Source: an uncultured Bacteroidales bacterium
Lineage (GTDB): Bacteria; Bacteroidota; Bacteroidia; Bacteroidales; Paludibacteraceae
Assembly: GCA_946059305.1 (NCBI GenBank)
Contig: CAMGMU010000002.1
Location: 1 to 64,000 of the forward strand
Direction of reading: 5' to 3'
DNA: 64,000 bases
The position numbers and the translations under genes were made by a program. Within the stretch, counting starts at the first letter, position 1. Each line of letters opens with the position of its first letter. The notes beneath the pieces were generated by a model. It made no database searches, was not told the origin of the DNA, and was given only the letters and a program-made list of their open reading frames with translations. Shown in pieces: positions 8,744 to 18,521 of this stretch.

Positions 8744-10087
8744 ATGAAAGTTGAAGACATCATGCAGCAACTTGCTGCAAAGCATCCCGGCGAGGCAGAG
8801 TTCTTGCAAGCCGTACAAGAGGTTCTCGAGTCTATCGAGGAAGTGTATAATCAACATCCTGAGTTTGAGCAGGCTAAGATTATCGAGCGCATGGTTGAGC
8901 CCGATCGTATCTTTACTTTCCGCGTAACTTGGGTAGATGATAATGGCGTTGTTCAAAACAACCTCGGCTATCGCGTACAGTTCAATTCAGCTATTGGCCC
9001 GTATAAGGGTGGTCTTCGTTTCCACAAGGCTGTGACTCCGTCAATGCTGAAGTTCCTCGGCTTTGAGCAGACGTTTAAGAACGCTTTGACAACGCTCCCG
9101 ATGGGTGGCGCTAAGGGTGGTTCTGATTTTGACCCGGTTGGCAAGTCTGATGCTGAAATTATGCGTTTCTGCCAAGCCTTTATGCTTGAGCTTTGGCGTT
9201 GCATCGGTCCGGATCAGGATATTCCGGCAGGTGACGTAGGTGTAGGCGGTCGCGAGATTGGATACCTCAATGGTATGTATCAAAAGCTTGCTCGCCAATA
9301 TCATACGGGTGTACTCACTGGTAAGGGTATGACCTTTGGCGGATCAATCCTCCGTCCTGAAGCTACCGGTTTTGGTGCACTCTATTTCACTCAGCACCTC
9401 CTCCATGCAGCAGGTAAGACCATCGAGGGCAAACGTTTGGCTCTCTCTGGTTTCGGTAACGTAGCTTGGGGCGCTGCTACCAAGGCTGTGGAATTAGGCG
9501 CTAAGGTGGTGGCTATCTCCGGTCCGGATGGCGTTTGCGAAATCAAGGATGGTATCACCAAGGAGATGATTGACTATATGCTCGTGATGCGTGCTTCTAA
9601 CCGCAATAAGGTGCAGGATATGGCGGATAAGTTCCCCGGTCAGGCTACCTTTACAGCAGGCAAGAAGGCATGGTCTGTAGCTTGCGATATCGCTCTTCCG
9701 TGCGCATTCCAGAATGAGCTTTCTGAAGACGACGCTAAGGAGCTGAAGGCTAATGGCTGCTGGTGCTGCTGCGAAGTCAGCAACATGGGTTGCCAACCCG
9801 GCGCGATTCATTTCTTCCAGCATAATGGCGTTCTCTTTGCTCCCGGTAAAGCTGTCAACGCTGGTGGCGTAGCTACCTCTGGTCTTGAGATGACTCAGAA
9901 TGCTGAGCATCTTAGCTGGACGGCTGCTGAGGTTGACGAGCGTCTGCACCATATCATGAAGTCTATCCATGAGCAGTGCGTGAAGTTCGGTACCCAGGCT
10001 GACGGCACCATCGATTATGTGAAGGGCGCTAATATCGCCGGCTTCATGAAGGTGGCTACTGCTATGCTCGAGCAAGGCGTAATCTAA
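8744..10087 (+). CDS. gdhA: NADP-type glutamate dehydrogenase
   Basis: 447 aa; GYRVQFNSAIGPYKGGLRFHKAVTPSMLKFLGFEQTFKNALTTLPMGGAKGGSDFDPVGKSDAEIMRFCQ. Confidence 0.97.
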   Translation: MKVEDIMQQLAAKHPGEAEFLQAVQEVLESIEEVYNQHPEFEQAKIIERMVEPDRIFTFRVTWVDDNGVVQNNLGYRVQFNSAIGPYKGGLRFHKAVTPSMLKFLGFEQTFKNALTTLPMGGAKGGSDFDPVGKSDAEIMRFCQAFMLELWRCIGPDQDIPAGDVGVGGREIGYLNGMYQKLARQYHTGVLTGKGMTFGGSILRPEATGFGALYFTQHLLHAAGKTIEGKRLALSGFGNVAWGAATKAVELGAKVVAISGPDGVCEIKDGITKEMIDYMLVMRASNRNKVQDMADKFPGQATFTAGKKAWSVACDIALPCAFQNELSEDDAKELKANGCWCCCEVSNMGCQPGAIHFFQHNGVLFAPGKAVNAGGVATSGLEMTQNAEHLSWTAAEVDERLHHIMKSIHEQCVKFGTQADGTIDYVKGANIAGFMKVATAMLEQGVI

Positions 10088-10096
10088 TGAATGATG

Positions 10097-10118
10097 AGCT
10101 CCTGCTGAAAGGCGGGGG
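10097..10118 (+). terminator. Putative intrinsic terminator after gdhA
   Basis: GCTCCTGC-tgaaag-GCGGGGGC (with wobbles) then TTTATATGTTTTT. Confidence 0.5.
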
Positions 10119-10243
10119 CTTTATATGTTTTTCCTACAGGAGTGGGCTTGAGTCCACTTACAGGCAGAAGATGGCATGTGCTGTCTTCTGCCGCTAACCT
10201 TTCTTTTTGTGCGCACGCGCACACGTATAAACAACACAACATT

Positions 10244-11434
10244 ATGTATCAGGATTTTCAGAAACATCTTCAGCAGACGCTGAAAGAAATTGAAGAAGCC
10301 GGTCTGTATAAGAACGAGCGCGTAATCATCACCCCGCAGTCTTCTGCAATCAAAGTAGAGGGCAATAAGGACGTTATTAACTTCTGCGCTAACAACTACC
10401 TCGGTTTGGCCGACAACAAAGAGTTGATTGAAGCGGCAAAGCAACGAATGGACGAGCGTGGGTATGGCATGGCATCCGTACGCTTCATTTGCGGCACGCA
10501 GGATACCCATAAGCAGCTTGAGCGTGCTATCTCTGACTTCTTCGGCACCGAAGATACTATCCTTTACGCCGCATGCTTCGATGCAAATGGTGGCCTGTTT
10601 GAACCGCTCCTAACGGATGAGGATGCTATTATTTCCGATGCTCTCAATCATGCATCTATCATCGATGGCGTTCGCCTATGCAAGGCTGTTCGTTACCGCT
10701 ATAAGAATGCCGATATGGCCGACCTCGAGGAGCAGCTCAAGAAAGCACAAGCTCAGCGCTTCCGCATCATCGCTACCGACGGCGTATTCTCCATGGACGG
10801 CAATGTGTGTCCGCTGGATAAGATTTGCGAGTTGGCTGAGAAATACAATGCCCTCGTGATGGTGGATGAGAGCCACTCTGCCGGCGTTGTGGGTAAGACC
10901 GGTCATGGCGTAACGGAGCGATTCAATCTCCGCGGAAAAGTGGAGATTATCACCGGCACCCTCGGCAAAGCCTTTGGCGGTTCAGTAGGCGGATTCACCA
11001 CAGGCAAGAAGGAGATCATCGATATCCTCCGTCAGCGCAGTCGTCCGTACCTTTTCTCTAACTCCATCCCGCCGATGATTGCCGCTGCCGGTATCAAGAC
11101 CTTCGAAATCCTCACTCGAGACAACACCCTTCAAGATCGTCTGCACGCAAATACTGACTATTTCATCAGTAAGATGAAAGCTGCAGGTTTCGATATCAAA
11201 CCTACTGAATCGGCTATTTGTGCTGTGATGCTCTACGATGCTCGTCTCTCGCAGGAGTTTGCAGCGGCTCTTCAGGAAGAAGGCATTTACGTAACCGGAT
11301 TCTATTACCCGGTTGTGCCGCAGGGGCAGGCTCGTATCCGCGTGCAGGTAAGTGCTGCTCATACTATCGAGCAACTCGACCGTGGCGTAGAAGCGTTTGT
11401 TAAAATTGGTAAGAAATTGGGCGTGTTGAAATAA
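10244..11434 (+). CDS. kbl: 2-amino-3-ketobutyrate CoA ligase (glycine C-acetyltransferase)
   Basis: Start at 10244; NNYLGLADNKELIEAAKQRMDERGYGMASVRFICGTQDTHKQLE; PLP motif TGTLGKAFGGSVGG; next to tdh. Confidence 0.95.
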   Translation: MYQDFQKHLQQTLKEIEEAGLYKNERVIITPQSSAIKVEGNKDVINFCANNYLGLADNKELIEAAKQRMDERGYGMASVRFICGTQDTHKQLERAISDFFGTEDTILYAACFDANGGLFEPLLTDEDAIISDALNHASIIDGVRLCKAVRYRYKNADMADLEEQLKKAQAQRFRIIATDGVFSMDGNVCPLDKICELAEKYNALVMVDESHSAGVVGKTGHGVTERFNLRGKVEIITGTLGKAFGGSVGGFTTGKKEIIDILRQRSRPYLFSNSIPPMIAAAGIKTFEILTRDNTLQDRLHANTDYFISKMKAAGFDIKPTESAICAVMLYDARLSQEFAAALQEEGIYVTGFYYPVVPQGQARIRVQVSAAHTIEQLDRGVEAFVKIGKKLGVLK

Positions 11435-11474
11435 GTTCACTTCATTCCTTTTTCATTTATTTAAAATCAGGAAT

Positions 11475-12503
11475 ATGAAAGCTCTGGTAAAGCGTAAAGC
11501 TGAATATGGCATCTGGATGGAAGATGTACCGATGCCGGAAGTGGGCGTTAATGACGTCCTTATCAAAGTGAAGAAAGCCGCGATCTGCGGTACGGACCTC
11601 CACATGTACAAATGGGACCTTTGGGCACAGCAGCATTGTACTCCGCCCTACACCATGGGACATGAGTTCGTAGGTACGGTCGTAGAAGTGGGCCCTGGCG
11701 TTAGAAACGTGAAGGTGGGCGAACGCGTAACGGCTGAAGGTCATATCGTTTGCGGTCATTGCCGTAACTGCCGTCGCGGTCTCGGCCATGTATGCGAGAA
11801 CAGCCTCTCAGTAGGTATCTTTGGCAAGGATGGCGCTTTTGCTGAATACGTGACCATCCCCGAGTCAAATATCGTGAAGCTCAAAGATAGCATCCCCGAC
11901 GATTTCGCAGCTATCATGGATCCGTTTGGCAATGCTACCCACACCGCTCTTGCTTTCCCTCTGCTTGGTGAAGACGTGCTCATTACAGGCGCTGGCCTTA
12001 TCGGCACCATGGCAGCAGGTATCTGCCGCTATGCTGGTGCTAAAAATATCGTGGTAACGGACATCAACCCCATGCGCTTGGAGATAGCAAAGAAGATGGG
12101 CGCTACCCTCACGGTAGATGGCTCGAAGGGTGAGACCGTACAAGGCGCAATGGAGCAACTCGGTATCCGAGGATTCGATGTTGGATTGGAGATGTCCGGC
12201 GCACCCGCTGCTTTCGCTGAGATGGTGTCGCATATGTACAAGGGCTCAAATATTGCCCAACTTGGTATTCTTCCATCTGACGCCAAAGTGGATTGGTCGA
12301 GTATCATCTTCAATGCCCTCACCATCAAAGGTATCACCGGACGGCGCATGTGGGAAACCTGGTATCAGATGGAGCAGATGCTCCTCGGTGGACTTGATCT
12401 CTCGCCCGTTATCACCCACCATTTCGCATTCGAGGATTTCCAGAAAGGATTCGACGTGATGTGTAGCGGGCAGTGCGGAAAGGTGATTTTGAATATTGAA
12501 TAA
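11475..12503 (+). CDS. tdh: L-threonine 3-dehydrogenase (Zn-dependent MDR family)
   Basis: CGTDLHMYKWDLWAQ, TMGHEFVGTVVEVG, C-x2-C-x2-C zinc site; kbl-tdh pairing. Confidence 0.95.
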   Translation: MKALVKRKAEYGIWMEDVPMPEVGVNDVLIKVKKAAICGTDLHMYKWDLWAQQHCTPPYTMGHEFVGTVVEVGPGVRNVKVGERVTAEGHIVCGHCRNCRRGLGHVCENSLSVGIFGKDGAFAEYVTIPESNIVKLKDSIPDDFAAIMDPFGNATHTALAFPLLGEDVLITGAGLIGTMAAGICRYAGAKNIVVTDINPMRLEIAKKMGATLTVDGSKGETVQGAMEQLGIRGFDVGLEMSGAPAAFAEMVSHMYKGSNIAQLGILPSDAKVDWSSIIFNALTIKGITGRRMWETWYQMEQMLLGGLDLSPVITHHFAFEDFQKGFDVMCSGQCGKVILNIE

Positions 12504-12505
12504 GC

Positions 12506-12589
12506 TTAAGGTGGGTTCTAAAAATTCCCACTTAAGAAAAACTATTCATTATTGTGGGTAACAAAGCTAATTTTTAGAACCCAACTTAA
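12506..12589. repeat. 84-bp palindromic MITE-like element, subfamily 1
   Basis: TTAAGGTGGGTTCTAAAAATT (12506-12526) and AATTTTTAGAACCCAACTTAA (12569-12589): 21-bp inverted ends with one mismatch; inner CCCAC/GTGGG. Confidence 0.75.
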
Positions 12590-12675
12590 TTGCAGGTTAT
12601 GGGTGGGGCGGCAATAGCCCCACCAATAATCATTTTTTTTACATATAAGGCAGTTTCTTGTTGTTTTAGAAAAGA

Positions 12676-12708
12676 TTTGTCTTTTTTTCGTAAAAAACTG
12701 TAGTTTTG
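12676..12708 (+). promoter_or_regulatory. Bacteroidetes-type promoter for the M16 peptidase
   Basis: TTTG-N21-TAGTTTTG. Confidence 0.65.
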
Positions 12709-12786
12709 GCAAAATTTTTGCGTCTAATTATTGAATCGTCAAACTTGAATTGGATTCTTAAGATATTAACCATTTATAAAACAAGT

Positions 12787-15690
12787 ATGAAGAAATTTTA
12801 TTTACTGATGCTCGCCCTCTTGAGCGTTTCGGTTTTTGCGAAAGCTGAAACAACCCTTCCTAAGGAACTGCAACAGTACAAATTGGATAACGGCCTGACC
12901 GTTATCTTGTGGGAAGATCATGATCAACCCGACGTAGAAGGCTATGTTGTAACGCGTGCAGGTGCTATTGATGAACCTCGCGAATACACGGGTCTTGCTC
13001 ACTATCTGGAGCATATGCTCTTTAAGGGCACCCAGAAGATTGGCGCTATTGATTGGGAGAAAGAGAAACCACTTTATGACTCTATCGTAATCCTCTATGA
13101 CCAGTATGCAGAGGCTACCGACCCCGCTGTACGCGAGCAGTTGGCTACGCGCATCAACGAGAAATCTATGGAAGCTTCGCAGTATAGTACTACCGAGGAC
13201 TTCTTTAACCTGCTCGATGGTATCGGTGCGGAGGGCGTAAACGCATACACCTCTTACGACGTGACCTGCTACCACAACACCTTCCCCGCTTATCAGATGG
13301 AGAAATGGCTCACCATCTTCTCTGAGCGTTTGATTAATCCTGTGTTCCGTACGTTCCAAGCTGAGCTTGAAAACGTGTTTGAGGAGTACAATATGTATTC
13401 TAACAACCCCAACACGCAGGTGCAAAACACGCTCTTCGAGCAGCTCTATAAGGGTCACCCTTACGAACTGTCTGTAATTGGTAAGCCCGAGCACCTAAAG
13501 AACCCCCGCTTGAGCAAGCTGATTGAGTTTTACAACACTTGGTATGTACCCTCTAACATGGCGCTTATCATCGTAGGTAACTTCGATGCAGAGGCTACCA
13601 AGCCCCTCATTCAGAAGACCTTCAGCCGTCTCGTGGATCATGCTATCCCGGAGCGCAAGACCTATGAGGAGGTGAGCTTTGCAGGCAATCCCACATACAA
13701 CTACAAGATGGGGTATTACCCAATGGTCGTTTGGGGGTATAAGGGTGTAAAGGTGACTGACGAAGATGCTACTCCGCTTCAGTTCGTTGTGTCGCTGCTC
13801 AACAACGGCATGCAGACCGGTTTGCTCGATAAACTCATGCTCGATGGTAAGATCTCAATGGCTGTGGCTGGTTTGGACGCTCGTCGTGACCAAGGTCGTA
13901 TCATCGTAGAGGCTATCCCCTATTATGATATCTCGCAACGTCAGTATGAGTCGAATGCCGCTACCAAGAAGATGGTGATGGCTGAGATTGATAAAATCAA
14001 ACGTGGTGAAATTCCTGACTGGCTCATTGCGTCGGTGAAGAAAGAGTATGAGCAGTCTTATAAGACCGCTTTCGAGTCGGGCAGCAACAAGATGGGCTTG
14101 CTCGTTAACTGCTTCACTTATGGGTTGCCCCTCACCGATATCTTTGAAGAGAACGATAAGATTCAGGCACTCACCAAGGAGCAGATTGCTGCTACTGCAA
14201 AGAAGTATTTCGATGCGGACTATATTACAATCGGTTTTGAGGAGGGTAAGGTTAAAGCCAACCCACTTCCTAAACCAAAGATTAAACCGCTTGACCCGAT
14301 TAAGGGTGCTGTAACCGAGTATTCTAAGTATTTCAAGCAACTCCCCGAAGGCGAGATTATTCCTACCTACAATAACTTTGCTGACGTAACCGTTTCTACC
14401 ATTCAGCCGAATGTGAAGCTCCACTATACGCCTAACACGAAGAACGATATCTTCTCGCTCGAACTCGTGTATGGTATTGGTACGGAGAAGATGCCGATGC
14501 TCGAATATGCAGTGCAGTTGATGAATACGGCCGGTACGATGGCTGGTAACCTCGACGCACAAGCGTTCCGCCGTCGTTTGGCCGAGCTCGGTGCACGCGT
14601 AGCGTATGGCGTTAGCGACAATTACTTTACTGTTAGCATCGTAGGTGAAGATGATAATTTGGCTGAAATCACCCGTTTGGTCAACACCCAGCTCCTGATG
14701 CCGAAGCTTGATCAAGAACAGCTCGACAATATTAAAGGTTCGGAGTTCAACTCTCGATATACCATGCCCAAGCGTGAATCAGCTCAAGCAAGCGCTCTCA
14801 TCCAATATGCTATCTATGGCAAGAAATCACCCTATATTGACGTAGTGCCGTTTGGAGATGTCTATTCAATCTCGCTCCCGAAGGTGCAGACTATTATCGG
14901 TGATGCACGTACGTATGCACTCGATGCTTATTATTGTGGAACAAAGACGGCTGAAGAGGTTGTAAACGCTCTTCCGCTAACAGAGGGTATGCAGGCTTCA
15001 GAATCGCCTATCGTGCGCGATCGCGAGGTTTATAAGGAGAACACCATTCTCTTCCTCCCAAATAGCAACGTACAGCAGGCTTCGCTCTATTTCTATATCA
15101 ATGGCAAGCCGTATTCGCTCGACGATGATGTACAGCGTGATGCATTTGATCAGTATTTCTCCGGCGGTTTCTCTGGTTTGGTTCTCAACGAGATTCGTAC
15201 GAAGCGCTCCATGGCTTATTCGGCTTACGGATACAATGCTACTCCCGCTCGCACCGGTAAAGATTGCTACTTCCTCGGTTATGTAGGTACGCAGTCAGAT
15301 AAGGTAGTGGATGCTGTGGGCGTATATCTCGACCTCCTCACCAACATGCCTAAGGATAGTGCAAACCTCGAAAGCATCAAGGCTGCACTCAAGGCTGCAT
15401 CGCAGAGCGCTAAGCCCACGATGCGTGGAAAGGGACGCGTGTTTAATAGTTGGCAACGTATCGGGTACACCGATGATCCTGCTCGCTTGCATGCACAGCA
15501 GCTCGAGAACCTCACATTCAACGATATCGAGAAGTTCTATGAGGCAAACATTAAGGGACAGCCTATTACCATCGTTTTGATGGGTGACCCCAAGAAGATT
15601 GACCTCAAGGCACTTCAAGCTAAGTTGGGTTGCAAGGTGACGAAAGTAAGCCCGCAGAAACTTTTTGCTCCGCTTGATCTCGATTTCTAA
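12787..15690 (+). CDS. M16 family zinc metallopeptidase (pitrilysin-like), secreted
   Basis: Start at 12787 gives signal peptide MKKFYLLMLALLSVSVFA; HYLEHMLFKGT (HxxEH); two M16 halves. Confidence 0.93.
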   Translation: MKKFYLLMLALLSVSVFAKAETTLPKELQQYKLDNGLTVILWEDHDQPDVEGYVVTRAGAIDEPREYTGLAHYLEHMLFKGTQKIGAIDWEKEKPLYDSIVILYDQYAEATDPAVREQLATRINEKSMEASQYSTTEDFFNLLDGIGAEGVNAYTSYDVTCYHNTFPAYQMEKWLTIFSERLINPVFRTFQAELENVFEEYNMYSNNPNTQVQNTLFEQLYKGHPYELSVIGKPEHLKNPRLSKLIEFYNTWYVPSNMALIIVGNFDAEATKPLIQKTFSRLVDHAIPERKTYEEVSFAGNPTYNYKMGYYPMVVWGYKGVKVTDEDATPLQFVVSLLNNGMQTGLLDKLMLDGKISMAVAGLDARRDQGRIIVEAIPYYDISQRQYESNAATKKMVMAEIDKIKRGEIPDWLIASVKKEYEQSYKTAFESGSNKMGLLVNCFTYGLPLTDIFEENDKIQALTKEQIAATAKKYFDADYITIGFEEGKVKANPLPKPKIKPLDPIKGAVTEYSKYFKQLPEGEIIPTYNNFADVTVSTIQPNVKLHYTPNTKNDIFSLELVYGIGTEKMPMLEYAVQLMNTAGTMAGNLDAQAFRRRLAELGARVAYGVSDNYFTVSIVGEDDNLAEITRLVNTQLLMPKLDQEQLDNIKGSEFNSRYTMPKRESAQASALIQYAIYGKKSPYIDVVPFGDVYSISLPKVQTIIGDARTYALDAYYCGTKTAEEVVNALPLTEGMQASESPIVRDREVYKENTILFLPNSNVQQASLYFYINGKPYSLDDDVQRDAFDQYFSGGFSGLVLNEIRTKRSMAYSAYGYNATPARTGKDCYFLGYVGTQSDKVVDAVGVYLDLLTNMPKDSANLESIKAALKAASQSAKPTMRGKGRVFNSWQRIGYTDDPARLHAQQLENLTFNDIEKFYEANIKGQPITIVLMGDPKKIDLKALQAKLGCKVTKVSPQKLFAPLDLDF

Positions 15691-15735
15691 TCGTTCGATG
15701 ATAGTATTTGAGTGGGAAATATAGCACCCACTATC

Positions 15736-15765
15736 AGACCACCTGGCTGCAGAGTCAGGTGGTCT
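15736..15765 (+). terminator. Intrinsic terminator
   Basis: AGACCACCTG-N10-CAGGTGGTCT then TTAG. Confidence 0.75.
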
Positions 15766-15806
15766 TTAGCCATTTTATCCAATAGGGATAATGATTAGTT
15801 ATAAAA

Positions 15807-16820
15807 ATGAATAAAAATCTTCTTATAATAGGGATTATTTGCGTGTTGGTAAGCTGCCGGCATGTAGAGAAGCAGCACGAGGTGGCGCCTATACCGGTGC
15901 AGGTGATGTCAATCTGCGAAGTGGCAGACTCTGTTGTGCGTCATTACACCGGTTCGCTTGAAGCTGTTCAAACTGTGGAACTTACTTTCCCGTTGGGCGG
16001 TACCCTTACGGGCGTGTACGTACAGAATGGACAACGCGTCAAGCGTGGACAATGCCTTGCCACTATTGATGACACGCAGGCTCGTGCAATGTACGATGCT
16101 GCATTGGCTACGCTCCGGCAGGCGCAAGATGCTGCTGACCGCATGCAGAAGGTATATGCAGAGGGTGGCATCTCGGAAGTCAGATGGATGCAGATGCAAA
16201 CAGACTTGGCTAAGGCCGAGCAAACGGTTGTTACTACCTCTAAGAACCTCGAGGATTGCCGCATGTGTGCGCCTTTGGACGGGGTGGTAGAACTGAAAAA
16301 ACGAGCTGCAGGAAGCGATATCCGTCCGGGCGAGGGGATGATTACGTTGCATGATATCTCCACGCTGATGGTGCGTTTCTCTGTTCCCGAACAGGCCGTA
16401 ACAAATATTGCTGTAGGATCTGAAATACAATTACTTATCCCAGCACTCGATACCATTATCACCGCTGTGATTCGAGAGAAAGCGATGGTAGCGAGCAGCA
16501 TCGGACATACCTATTCCGTTCGTGCTCAGATGCCTCCACTCCCCAATGCACTTCCCGGCATGGTGGTGAAGGTGCAGATGAGTGATATCCGAGAGCGAGG
16601 AGTCGTTATCCCCAGCAGGTGTGTGGTTACCCTGACTGATGGCAGTATTGTATGGATAGTACGCGATGGTGTTGCGGTCAGACAACCTGTGGAAGTGTTA
16701 GGGTTTGAGCGTAATGGCGTAATGATCAAGAGCGGTTTGGATGCAGGAGACCTACTCATTACTGAGGGCTATCAGAAACTCTTCCCAGGGGCTAAGGTAT
16801 GCATAAACGCGCTCCCATAA
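15807..16820 (+). CDS. Efflux RND-type periplasmic adaptor (membrane fusion) lipoprotein
   Basis: Lipobox ICVLVSC; GTLTGVYVQNGQRVKRGQCLATID; coiled-coil; C-terminal beta-barrel. Confidence 0.88.
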   Translation: MNKNLLIIGIICVLVSCRHVEKQHEVAPIPVQVMSICEVADSVVRHYTGSLEAVQTVELTFPLGGTLTGVYVQNGQRVKRGQCLATIDDTQARAMYDAALATLRQAQDAADRMQKVYAEGGISEVRWMQMQTDLAKAEQTVVTTSKNLEDCRMCAPLDGVVELKKRAAGSDIRPGEGMITLHDISTLMVRFSVPEQAVTNIAVGSEIQLLIPALDTIITAVIREKAMVASSIGHTYSVRAQMPPLPNALPGMVVKVQMSDIRERGVVIPSRCVVTLTDGSIVWIVRDGVAVRQPVEVLGFERNGVMIKSGLDAGDLLITEGYQKLFPGAKVCINALP

Positions 16821-16877
16821 TCACCTTGTCTGCAACCTATCTATGACCTTTCCGGGTTCTATTTGCGAATTATTGAA

Positions 16878-18239
16878 ATGAGATTGCATACGTTTTATAG
16901 TGTTATTTTGTGTTGTCTCGTCCTGCCTTGGATGGGGCAAGCGCTTTGTGCGCAAGAAATTCAGGTGCTCTCACTTGACAGCTGTTTGAAGGCGGCACAA
17001 GCGCATAACGCTACCATTCAGTCGTCGAAGTTGGATATTGAGGCGGCTGATTATGTAAGGCGTGAGGTGATGGCGAAGTTCTTCCCCCAGGTGAGCGCTT
17101 CCGGCTTTGCTTTCCATGGGGCTAATCCTCTCATTCGCATCAATATCTTCGATGCTGCCAATCAGATTATCACTAATGCCGAGGCAAAAAAATTGATTGA
17201 TCAGATTAAGCAGAATGTGAGCGATCCTAATGCAGAGATTCAACTCATGCCGCATGCTTGGAGCGTAGGTGCAACAGCTTTGCAGCCTATCTTTGCTGGC
17301 GGACGGATTGTGAATGGCTATCGCCTTTCCAAATTGGGTATTGAAGCGGCCGAAAAGCAAGCTGAGATTTCCGAACGCGATGTACTACAGCAGGTGGAAG
17401 AAACCTATTGGATGCTGGCGGGCTTGCAACGTAAGCGGCAGACGGTATTGGGAGCCACTCAACTGCTCGATACGGCTGAATATTTGGTCAGTGCTTCGCT
17501 GGATGCAGGGCTGGTCACGCGCAATGACTTGATGAAAGTGCAGCTCAAGCGAGATGAATTGGTTTTGCAGCGCTTGCAACTTGAGAATGGTATCCGTCTG
17601 ACTACCAATCTGTTGGCTATTCTTACGGACTTGTCGCTTGATGCCGAACCAACACTTCAACCCTTTCCCGATGAAGAGGAAATTCAAGTGCCCATACTCG
17701 TGGATACCTTTCGAGTGGATGGACGCCCCGAGGCAGAACTGCTTGCTATGCAAGTGCTTGCGGCTAAGTACCAGAAGGCCATCGCTGTGGGTGAGGTTTT
17801 GCCTTCGATTGCCTTAGGTGCAAATGCAGGAATGGCCAATCTGTTTGACAAATCTCGCTCTAACGTTATCGGTTTCCTCACTGTGCAGATTCCGCTTTCG
17901 GCTTGGGGGGAGCAAGCATATAAAATCAAAGAACATAATGTACGAATCCGACAGGCTGAGATGCAGCAGAAAGATCTCAAGCAGAAGATGGAACTGCAGA
18001 ACGAGCAGGTATATTGTCAACTCACCGAAGCGGTGCAGCTTCTGCTCCAATACGAAAAATCGCATCATTTAGCCCAAGATAATTACCGTTTGGCTCGTCT
18101 TAATTTTGAAGCGGGAGCTTCTACCGTAACTGAACTGCTGGAGAGTCAGATGCTTCTTTATCAATCCGAATCAGCTTATTGCGATGCCCTCACCACCTAT
18201 TTCTCGGCCCTTCGCAAGTTCCGTGATCTCAATAAATAA
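16878..18239 (+). CDS. TolC family outer membrane protein
   Basis: Start ATG 16878; signal peptide; paired coiled-coil OEP repeats; follows the MFP gene. Confidence 0.9.
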   Translation: MRLHTFYSVILCCLVLPWMGQALCAQEIQVLSLDSCLKAAQAHNATIQSSKLDIEAADYVRREVMAKFFPQVSASGFAFHGANPLIRINIFDAANQIITNAEAKKLIDQIKQNVSDPNAEIQLMPHAWSVGATALQPIFAGGRIVNGYRLSKLGIEAAEKQAEISERDVLQQVEETYWMLAGLQRKRQTVLGATQLLDTAEYLVSASLDAGLVTRNDLMKVQLKRDELVLQRLQLENGIRLTTNLLAILTDLSLDAEPTLQPFPDEEEIQVPILVDTFRVDGRPEAELLAMQVLAAKYQKAIAVGEVLPSIALGANAGMANLFDKSRSNVIGFLTVQIPLSAWGEQAYKIKEHNVRIRQAEMQQKDLKQKMELQNEQVYCQLTEAVQLLLQYEKSHHLAQDNYRLARLNFEAGASTVTELLESQMLLYQSESAYCDALTTYFSALRKFRDLNK

Positions 18240-18521
18240 TGGTGGGTTGGGGCACCTACAAAGCCTTGTGTTAGTAAATTGTAAAAATATAAGCATTGCT
18301 GACTCTATCGCATACCGTTTTATTCCGAGTCGTTGATTACGCACTTTCCAATCTGTTACCACAAGACCATTTTGTACGTCCGTCTTCGTAGATGGAAAGA
18401 TGCTACATGTAAGATTGTGGCAAAGCTACGGAGCAAAAAGAGCGATTTTCGACCATATGTTGTAATACAGAAAGTAGGAGGCCTGCTTTTGTGGACAGAC
18501 TGAAGTCTTTAAGCACACCCA

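Noticed and set aside
13855-14715. 286-aa minus ORF opposite the M16 peptidase
   Set aside because: Shadow ORF of a well-supported coding gene
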